A stretch of 11,574 bases of DNA from Chloroflexota bacterium (lineage in GTDB: Bacteria > Chloroflexota > Anaerolineae > UBA7937 > JACPPX01), in contig JACPPX010000080.1 in assembly GCA_016190785.1 (NCBI GenBank), positions 1-11,574 of the forward strand, written 5' to 3'. A program made the position numbers and the translations under genes. Each line of letters starts with the position of its first letter. Positions within the stretch are counted from its first letter, which is position 1. The notes beneath the pieces were generated by a model. The model did no database searches and was not told where the DNA came from. It saw only the letters and a list, made by a program, of their open reading frames with translations. Positions 6,242-11,574 of this stretch are shown here, one piece after another.

Positions 6242-7624
6242 TTGGGGAAAAATCAATTCTCTGGACAAAAAGTTTTAATCCTGGGCCTCGGCCGCGAGGG
6301 GAAGGCCCTCGCCCGCTTTCTCTCCAAAAAAGGGGCAATGATAACCATCAGCGACCTGAAAAGCAAAGAGGAATTAACTCCAGAGATACAGGAGTTGAAT
6401 GGCACCCAGGTCGATTATGCCCTGGGGGGACATCCGGAGAATCTCCTTGATGGAAAGGATACAGTCTTTGTCAGTCCCGGGGTGTCCAGGGATATCCCTA
6501 TTCTCAAAGAGGCCCAGCGAAGAGGGACTCCTCTGGCCAGTGAGACCCGCCTCTTTTTCTCTCTCTGCCGGGCCCCGATCATCGGCATCACTGGCTCCAG
6601 CGGGAAAACGACTACCACCGCTCTAGTAGGAGAGATGCTCAAGGCTAGTGGAAAAGAGGTCTATATCGGGGGAAACATCGGCACTCCCCTCTTGGAAAAG
6701 GTGGAGGGGATCCCTTCCCGAGGCTGGGTAGTGTTGGAACTATCTAGTTTCCAGTTGGAAAACTTAGACACCAGCCCGGAAATCGCCGCGGTGCTCAATA
6801 TCACTCCCAACCATCTGGATCGGCACCACACCATGGAGGCTTACATCGCCGCCAAGCTCAACATCTTGCGTTATCAAAATACGATAGATACCGCGGTACT
6901 GGGTTGGGATAATCCCACGGTCCGCGGCCTGCGCGAGGATTGCCGCGGCCGGGTTCTCTTCTTCGGCCTGAAAAAGATGCCCAATGGCGGGAGTTTTGTT
7001 CGCGATGGAAATATCATCCTCCGCCTTGATGGGCAGGAAGAAGAGACTTCTCCCCTCTCCGCGGTGCAGCTGCGGGGAGTGCACAACTTGCAGAACATCC
7101 TGGCGGCCACGGCCATCGCCCGCGCCGCTGGAGCAGAGGTGCAAGCCATTGCCCAAACCATAAGAACTTTCACTGGGCTCGAGCATCGCTTAGAACTGGT
7201 GCGAGAAATTGGTGGAGTGGCCTACTACAATGATTCCATTGCCACCACCCCGGAGCGGAGTATCGCTGCCCTCAATTCTTTCTCCGAGCCAATCCTCCTT
7301 CTCGCCGGAGGGAGAGAGAAGCATCTCCCTCTTCAACACTGGGCCTCGCTCACCACCGAGAAGGTAAGGATTCTATTCTTATTCGGGGAAGCCGCGCCGT
7401 TAATTGGCCAGGCGGTGGAAGAAGCAAAAACGAACAACCGCGTCTCTCAACCAGAAATCCGCTATGTGACCGGTCTCGAGAGCGCGGTAGAGGAGGTCCA
7501 TCGCCTTTCCCGACCGGGAGAAATAGTCCTTCTCTCCCCGGCCTGTGCCAGTTTCGATATGTACCGCGACTTTGAAGAGCGGGGACGCCATTTCAAATCT
7601 ATGGTCTGGGGTCTGGATGACTAG
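6242..7624 (+). CDS. murD: UDP-N-acetylmuramoylalanine:D-glutamate ligase MurD
   Basis: MurD adds D-glutamate to UDP-MurNAc-L-Ala with ATP in the cytoplasm. The 460 aa protein starts with a Rossmann-like nucleotide-sugar domain (LGLGREGKALARFL, 14-27), then the ATP loop GITGSSGKTTTT (115-126, Lys122), ELSSFQLE (166-173) and NITPNHLDRH (186-195), and a C-terminal ligase domain with NDSIATTPE, LLLAGGREKH and LLSPACASFDMYRDFEERG, all typical of MurD. The start is TTG 6242: no in-frame ATG precedes the Rossmann motif, and GAGGAG (6233-6238) lies 3 nt before it, a short spacing. That SD overlaps the mraY stop at 6232-6234, so coupling is likely. Its 3' end overlaps ftsW by 8 nt. Confidence 0.95.
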   Translation: MGKNQFSGQKVLILGLGREGKALARFLSKKGAMITISDLKSKEELTPEIQELNGTQVDYALGGHPENLLDGKDTVFVSPGVSRDIPILKEAQRRGTPLASETRLFFSLCRAPIIGITGSSGKTTTTALVGEMLKASGKEVYIGGNIGTPLLEKVEGIPSRGWVVLELSSFQLENLDTSPEIAAVLNITPNHLDRHHTMEAYIAAKLNILRYQNTIDTAVLGWDNPTVRGLREDCRGRVLFFGLKKMPNGGSFVRDGNIILRLDGQEEETSPLSAVQLRGVHNLQNILAATAIARAAGAEVQAIAQTIRTFTGLEHRLELVREIGGVAYYNDSIATTPERSIAALNSFSEPILLLAGGREKHLPLQHWASLTTEKVRILFLFGEAAPLIGQAVEEAKTNNRVSQPEIRYVTGLESAVEEVHRLSRPGEIVLLSPACASFDMYRDFEERGRHFKSMVWGLDD

Positions 7625-8816
7625 CCGTCTGAACGCCGAAAGAATCTCTCCCAAAAGCGGAGGGCTGGATTACCCGTTACTCCTGGTGGTAGGAGCCCTG
7701 GTGGTGACCGGTCTGATCTTGGTCTATTCCTCCTCCTTTGCCTTGGCCTATGAGGCCTACGGCAATCCCGCCTATTTCTTCAGCCGTCAGGCCTTTTGGG
7801 CCTTCTTGGGCGCCCTGGCCTTGCTCCTGTCATTGCGCATCGACTACCACTACTGGCGAAAACTTTCGATTGCTATCTTTGGTATGACTTTCGTTCTCCT
7901 CATTATCGTTCTCATTTTCGGCGAAGAAGTGAACGGAGCCAAACGCTGGTTCTTTGGGGGGTCGATCCAGCCTTCGGAGCTGGCCAAACTGACCCTGGTC
8001 CTGTATATGGCCCACTGGCTTTCCTCCAAAGGGGAAAAACTTCGCCATCTGACCTACGGGCTGGTGCCCTTTTCGGTGTTAATCGGCTTGGTGACGGGAT
8101 TGGTGATCCTCGAGCCTGATTTTGGCACCGCCCTCCTTTTGGGAGGCAGCGCGGTGGTGATGTTCTTTGTCTCTGGGGCAGATCTGAAGCAATTAGGCAT
8201 CCTCTTCTTAGTGGGGGGATTAACCCTTACCCTGCTTATCAGCCAAACTGCTTATGCCCGGGAGCGGCTGGAGACTTATCTCTCCGATCCTCTCCATGAT
8301 CCCTTCAGCCCTTCCCGATACCATGTGGCCCAGACCTTAATTGCTCTAGGCTCAGGAGGCGTTTTCGGAGTGGGGCTGGGAGCCAGCCAGCAAAAACTAG
8401 GTTTTCTGCCGGCACCTCACACCGATGCTATATTGGCCATTCTGGGTGAAGAGTTAGGGCTGGTGGGCAGCTGGACGGTGGTGGGACTCTTTGCCCTTCT
8501 TGCCTATCGTGGGATCCACATCGCCCTCCGCGCCCCGGACGATTACGGATTGCTGCTGGCCGCGGGGATCACGATCTGGGTCACCCTCCAGGCCCTGATG
8601 AATATTGGGGTCACTACCTTCACCATCCCTTTTACCGGCTTGCCATTACCCTTCCTCAGTTTTGGTGGATCCTCCCTGGTAGTTTCCCTAAGCGGGATAG
8701 GTGTTCTGTTGAATATATCCCAGTCGGCAGTGGAAAAGAGGTCAAGGAGAAATGAGGATTTTGCTTTGCGGTGGGGGCACCGGCGGCCACATCTATCCCA
8801 TCCTCGCCGTCCTTGA
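7617..8816 (+). CDS. ftsW: Peptidoglycan glycosyltransferase FtsW (SEDS family)
   Basis: FtsW polymerises lipid II into glycan strands at the septum, working with the class B PBP. Counting from ATG 7617 the protein has 399 aa and about ten membrane segments. Seen in order: NGAKRWF (106-112), SIQPSELAKL (116-125), LEPDFGTALLL (165-175), PSRYHVAQTLIALGSGG, the PAPHTDAILAILGEELG loop holding the catalytic aspartate of SEDS proteins (Asp270), and PFTGLPLPFLSFGGSSL. The reading frame opens earlier (7545), but that part lies inside murD. ATG 7617 gives an 8-nt overlap and a normal cytoplasmic start. The family assignment favours FtsW over RodA by neighbourhood. Its last 21 codons run into murG, giving an arginine/proline-rich tail (LRWGHRRPHLSHPRRP) unlike a normal FtsW end. 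Confidence 0.94.
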   Translation: MTSRLNAERISPKSGGLDYPLLLVVGALVVTGLILVYSSSFALAYEAYGNPAYFFSRQAFWAFLGALALLLSLRIDYHYWRKLSIAIFGMTFVLLIIVLIFGEEVNGAKRWFFGGSIQPSELAKLTLVLYMAHWLSSKGEKLRHLTYGLVPFSVLIGLVTGLVILEPDFGTALLLGGSAVVMFFVSGADLKQLGILFLVGGLTLTLLISQTAYARERLETYLSDPLHDPFSPSRYHVAQTLIALGSGGVFGVGLGASQQKLGFLPAPHTDAILAILGEELGLVGSWTVVGLFALLAYRGIHIALRAPDDYGLLLAAGITIWVTLQALMNIGVTTFTIPFTGLPLPFLSFGGSSLVVSLSGIGVLLNISQSAVEKRSRRNEDFALRWGHRRPHLSHPRRP

Positions 8817-9858
8817 AGCCCTGAAAATGGGAGCAGATACGGCCGTGGAGATTTTATACCTGGGAAGTGAAGGTGGCTTGGAGCGGGAGATCGTCTCCCG
8901 GGAAGGCATCCCTTTCCGGGCAGTATCCACCGCCAGTGTGGTGGGCACTCCCGCCTGGAAACTCCCGACCCAGGGACTGAGGATTCTGCAGGGAACTTTG
9001 CAGGCCAGGCAAATTATCCGCAGTTTCCGACCACAGGTCATTCTGGCCACGGGCGGATTCGTCTCCGTCCCGCCGATCCTCGCCGCATGGCTGGAGGGTG
9101 TTCCTCGTCTACTCTATTTGCCGGACATCGCCCCCGGGCTGGCAGTTCGTTTTCTTTCGCCTTTTGTCCAGCGGATAGCCGTCTCCTTTCCTGAGTCGCT
9201 GTCCTACTTTTCGGAACGCAAGACTGTGTTCACTGGCTATCCCGTGCGGCAAGGGATCGGGAAACTGGAAAAATCTGCCGCCCGCCACGCCTTGGGGCTG
9301 GACGAGGAAGGCAAAGTTCTTCTCGTCCTGGGCGGGAGCAGGGGAGCCCATGCCATCAACCTGGCCATCAGCCAGGCCTTGCCTGCGCTGCTCAAGGGTT
9401 GGCAGGTTATCCATATATCCGGCCATGCTGATTTTACTTGGCTGGGCGGAATTAAAGAGGCTCTCCCCCCTGCTCTCCGAGAGAGTTATCACTTGTTCAC
9501 TTATCTCTATCAAGAATTCCCCGCGGCTTTGGCTGCCGCCGACCTGGCTATTGCCCGGGCAGGGGCCTCGGTACTGGGCGAGTTTCCGGCAGCGGGATTG
9601 CCCTCCATCCTCATCCCCTATCCTTATGCTCAAAGGCATCAGGAGGGAAACGCACGCTATCTCGCAGATAGGGGGGCAAGTATAGTCCTCGACGAGAAAG
9701 AAATAGAAAAATTGCCCTACATCGTAAGCGGATTATCCCAAGACGATGCCCGATTACAGAGCATGGCCGAGCGGGCGCGCCGCTTGGTTCAGCCCCAGGC
9801 AGCGCAGAAATTGGCAGAAGTACTGCGCAAAATGATCCAGGAAGGAGCGGAGAGCTGA
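8752..9858 (+). CDS. murG: UDP-GlcNAc:lipid I GlcNAc transferase MurG
   Basis: MurG adds GlcNAc to lipid I, giving lipid II, at the cytoplasmic membrane face. The 368 aa protein of GT-B fold shows the glycine-rich loop GGGTGGH (7-13), ATGGFVSVP in the N-terminal lobe, the second G-loop GGSRGAHAIN (194-203), and the UDP-GlcNAc site region ARAGASVLGE (268-277) and HQEGNARYL (296-304). The usual HEQN segment reads YLPDIAPGL here (122-130); I recall similar wording in Chloroflexota MurG. AAGGAG (8744-8749) is only 2 nt from ATG 8752, but the family N-terminus requires this start. The first 65 nt overlap the end of ftsW. One nt separates its stop from the next gene. Confidence 0.95.
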   Translation: MRILLCGGGTGGHIYPILAVLEALKMGADTAVEILYLGSEGGLEREIVSREGIPFRAVSTASVVGTPAWKLPTQGLRILQGTLQARQIIRSFRPQVILATGGFVSVPPILAAWLEGVPRLLYLPDIAPGLAVRFLSPFVQRIAVSFPESLSYFSERKTVFTGYPVRQGIGKLEKSAARHALGLDEEGKVLLVLGGSRGAHAINLAISQALPALLKGWQVIHISGHADFTWLGGIKEALPPALRESYHLFTYLYQEFPAALAAADLAIARAGASVLGEFPAAGLPSILIPYPYAQRHQEGNARYLADRGASIVLDEKEIEKLPYIVSGLSQDDARLQSMAERARRLVQPQAAQKLAEVLRKMIQEGAES

Positions 9859-9859
9859 G

Positions 9860-10447
9860 ATGTTGGATTATCTGCCGGTTGCCGGCATAGCTGTCCTGAC
9901 CGGTTTTCTGGGAGCCAAAAGGGGCACTAAAAGCCAGATTATTTTTCTGGGAGTGATCGCCGCCACCTGGCTTTTCATCGGCATCACCGGCCAAGCGGTG
10001 GCGGTGTGGATCCTGTCCCTCCTCCGCGGCGGGCTGAGTCCCGACAGTGTCGGGACTCAGCCCGACCTCCTCCTCCCTCCCCAGGAAGCCAGTCTCATCA
10101 ACACATTTCTCTTTGGGGCGGTATTGGCCGGGGCCTATATCATCTTGTGGCGAGGGCTACCTTCGGTCAATGGGCTGGTAGCGATGGCCAGTGGAGGAGT
10201 CTTTGGTCTAGTCAACGGGATGCTGATAAATCTCTACCTTTTTAGACTAAGCCCGGCCACCGCGTCTCAGCCTTTCACCCCCCCTCCCGACTCGGTCTCC
10301 CCTCTCCGATTGCAAACTCCTGGGGAGACGGCACCCGCTGGGCTACCGCCGCTAGTGGTTTTGGGCATCCTGCTTCTCATCTTTCTTGCCGTGCGGGCTA
10401 TTCAGCGTCCCACCCCCGGTTCAGGGATGGGTGGTTACGAGTCATAA
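9860..10447 (+). CDS. Polytopic membrane protein, probably CvpA-like
   Basis: I do not recognise a specific function. The 195 aa protein has about five membrane segments (roughly 4-20, 26-55, 80-98, 103-128, 164-182). Its N-terminus, with FLGAKRG at 16-22 followed by a long hydrophobic stretch, resembles the CvpA family pattern (G-x-x-RG after the first helix). Its central GGVFGLVNGMLINLYLFRL matches in layout the ANGAVNGYLIAGSVWYYLYRF of the gene at 10489, so the two look like diverged paralogs. Between helices 4 and 5 lies a proline/serine/threonine-rich linker (131-163). Residues 57-69 are encoded by a 35-nt palindrome and sit in a loop between helices 2 and 3. GGAG (9849-9852) precedes the ATG by 7 nt, and the gene follows murG by 1 nt. 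A role in envelope growth is suggested by position only. Confidence 0.7.
   Translation: MLDYLPVAGIAVLTGFLGAKRGTKSQIIFLGVIAATWLFIGITGQAVAVWILSLLRGGLSPDSVGTQPDLLLPPQEASLINTFLFGAVLAGAYIILWRGLPSVNGLVAMASGGVFGLVNGMLINLYLFRLSPATASQPFTPPPDSVSPLRLQTPGETAPAGLPPLVVLGILLLIFLAVRAIQRPTPGSGMGGYES
10030..10064 (+). repeat. 35-nt near-perfect palindrome inside a coding region
   Basis: Arms at 10030-10046 and 10048-10064 are exact inverted copies of 17 bp around a single central base (10047). As RNA it would fold into a stem of about 16 bp with a 3-nt loop. It lies in frame in the membrane protein gene and encodes residues 57-69, a soluble loop. Its core TCCCGAC-N3-GTCGGGA (10039-10055) is the same as that of the hairpin at 5182-5198. 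No T-run follows and the gene continues, so it is not an ordinary terminator. Confidence 0.85.
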
Positions 10448-10488
10448 GTGAATGAACTGCAAACTGGCAAATCGCAGGAAATGAAAAA

Positions 10489-11034
10489 ATGGGTGCTCTG
10501 GAAATCTTACTCCTGGTAGTGATCATCATCTTCGCTCTGGTAGGGGCAGTGCGCGGCTATCCCAAAGAACTGGGCACCACTACCGGCCTGCTGGTTGCTC
10601 TTCTCGTTCTCAGCGAGTGGGGAGAGGAGATTTTCACTGGCTTGGACTCCACTATTTACAGTTTCCTGGGACTCTCCTTCTTGGCCAGCTCTTACGCCTC
10701 TCTTTGGCAGGCCCTTTCCTTCCTGGGCCTCTATGTGCTCATGGTCTTCTTGGCCTACCACGGCGAAACTTTAGCCTTCCGCGGCACTGCACCGCCAGGT
10801 CCTTTAGGAATGACACTCAACATCGCCAATGGGGCAGTGAACGGTTATCTTATTGCGGGAAGCGTCTGGTACTATCTCTACCGCTTCGATTATCCTCTCC
10901 GCATCCCTGGACTCTTTCCCCCTCCCCTCACCGATCTCACCCAGAGCCTATTGCCCCTCTTACCGGTGACTCTACTCCAACCCCATCTCCTTTTGTTTAT
11001 TGCTTTTCTGCTTTTGATGCGCATTATGCGCTGA
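10489..11034 (+). CDS. CvpA-family-like membrane protein
   Basis: The 181 aa protein has about four to five membrane segments (roughly 4-22, 29-46, 57-90, 105-131, 155-178). The start, ALEILLLVVIIIFALVGAVRGYPKELG, follows the CvpA pattern: a first helix ending in G-x-x-RG-x-x-KEL, then a glycine-led second helix. CvpA proteins are small inner membrane proteins linked to envelope homeostasis, with no agreed biochemical activity. It resembles the preceding gene in layout and lacks that gene's Pro/Ser/Thr linker and the palindrome-encoded loop. AGGA (10476-10479) stands 9 nt before the ATG. The 41-nt gap upstream holds only short spurious frames. It is followed by murC after 18 nt. Co-transcription with murG and murC suggests an envelope role, which is inference. 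Confidence 0.7.
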   Translation: MGALEILLLVVIIIFALVGAVRGYPKELGTTTGLLVALLVLSEWGEEIFTGLDSTIYSFLGLSFLASSYASLWQALSFLGLYVLMVFLAYHGETLAFRGTAPPGPLGMTLNIANGAVNGYLIAGSVWYYLYRFDYPLRIPGLFPPPLTDLTQSLLPLLPVTLLQPHLLLFIAFLLLMRIMR

Positions 11035-11052
11035 GGAAATGAGAGGTTGTCT

Positions 11053-11574
11053 TTGAATGGAGCGTTCGTTGCAAAAAGAGTCCATTTGGTGGGAATAGGA
11101 GGTGCAGGTTTGAGCGCCATCGCCCAGGTTCTTCTGGAAGAGGGTCGCCAAGTTTCGGGGTCCGACCTGGCCGCTTCACCGGTAACCGAAGAACTAGCGG
11201 AGAAGGGAGCCCGCATTCATATGGGCCATGATCCCAAAAATGTTCGAGGAGCGGACCTGCTGATAGCCTCCGCCGCAGTAGCTCCAGCCAATCCCGAGGT
11301 CCAAGAAGCCAAGCGGTTAGGGATCCCGGTGCTCGACCGTCGCCAATTTTTTAGAGAGTGGACCGCTCAATACGAGGTGATTGCCGTAGCCGGGACCCAC
11401 GGGAAAACCACCACCAGCGCCATGGTCGCCCTAGTTTTGGAAAGAGCGGGATTGAATCCTACTTATATTCTCGGCGGAAAAATTCGAGGTGGAAAAAGTG
11501 CCCATAAAGGCCAGGGAAAACAGTTAGTGATCGAGGCCGATGAGTATCAAAGGGCCTTTTTGGGACTCCGTCCC
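11053..11574 (+). CDS. murC: UDP-N-acetylmuramate:L-alanine ligase MurC (3' part outside window)
   Basis: MurC adds L-alanine to UDP-MurNAc with ATP, the first step of stem peptide assembly. Only 174 residues are in the window; the family is usually about 450-480 aa, so well over half is missing. Seen are the Rossmann nucleotide-sugar motif HLVGIGGAGLSAIA (11-24), VSGSDL, the SSAI-like IASAAVAPANPE (71-82), the ATP loop AVAGTHGKTTT (111-121, Lys118) and IEADEYQRAFLGLRP (160-174), where many MurC proteins have EADESD. The start is TTG 11053, with GAGAGG (11041-11046) 6 nt upstream; the ATGs nearby at 11040 and 11057 are in other frames and stop quickly. The reading frame stays open to the last base of the window. 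Confidence 0.93.
   Translation, partial: MNGAFVAKRVHLVGIGGAGLSAIAQVLLEEGRQVSGSDLAASPVTEELAEKGARIHMGHDPKNVRGADLLIASAAVAPANPEVQEAKRLGIPVLDRRQFFREWTAQYEVIAVAGTHGKTTTSAMVALVLERAGLNPTYILGGKIRGGKSAHKGQGKQLVIEADEYQRAFLGLRP

Noticed and set aside
7545..7616. N-terminal extension of ftsW
   Set aside because: It lies wholly within the conserved murD C-terminus in another frame. ATG 7617 gives a normal start and the usual short overlap.
10030..10064. Palindrome as an intrinsic terminator
   Set aside because: No T-run follows, the sequence after it is C-rich, and the open reading frame continues through it.
10448..10519. Short frames in the gap between the two CvpA-like genes
   Set aside because: The GTG-started frame of 23 codons and the ATG-started ones run into the next gene in another frame, with poor spacing to any ribosome binding site.

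Overview
The window holds a division and cell wall (dcw) gene cluster, all read left to right. The order is mraZ, rsmH, an ftsL-like gene, ftsI, murF, mraY, murD, ftsW, murG, two small CvpA-like membrane protein genes, and the first 174 codons of murC, which is cut by the right edge. The sequence is moderately GC-rich, genes abut or overlap, and start codons include TTG. Several details recall Chloroflexota (Anaerolineae-like) dcw clusters as I remember them: the MurF and MraY wording, a MurG with an LPDI segment where HEQN is usual, a MurC with EADEY, and CvpA-like genes between murG and murC. This assignment is from memory of family sequences, not from a search.

Positions 1-269 hold no gene but are rich in control signals. 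A strong sigma-70-type promoter (TTGTCA, 17 bp, TATAAT) faces mraZ. It is followed at once by four to five TGG-starting boxes in exact 10-bp register, the known style of MraZ operators. At the extreme left edge the minus strand carries a second, divergent promoter (TTGCCA, 17 bp, TATAAG), followed by TGGGG boxes with the same 10-bp spacing. MraZ may therefore also control a gene lying to the left of the window.

Positions 270-11574 read as one operon. No terminator-like hairpin with a T-run was seen, and the largest gap between genes is 43 nt. MraZ is the transcriptional regulator and RsmH methylates 16S rRNA. The FtsL-like protein, FtsI (class B PBP) and FtsW form the core of the septal peptidoglycan synthase. 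MurC, MurD and MurF build the cytoplasmic UDP-MurNAc-peptide, MraY makes lipid I and MurG makes lipid II. No murE lies in the window, although ftsI is followed directly by murF, the place where murE often sits.

Points that stand out are the divergent MraZ-box promoter; a 35-nt near-perfect palindrome inside the first CvpA-like gene; a shorter hairpin at the murF/mraY junction with the same 17-nt core (TCCCGAC-N3-GTCGGGA), which covers the mraY ribosome binding site; a 65-nt ftsW/murG overlap; and the paired CvpA-like genes.
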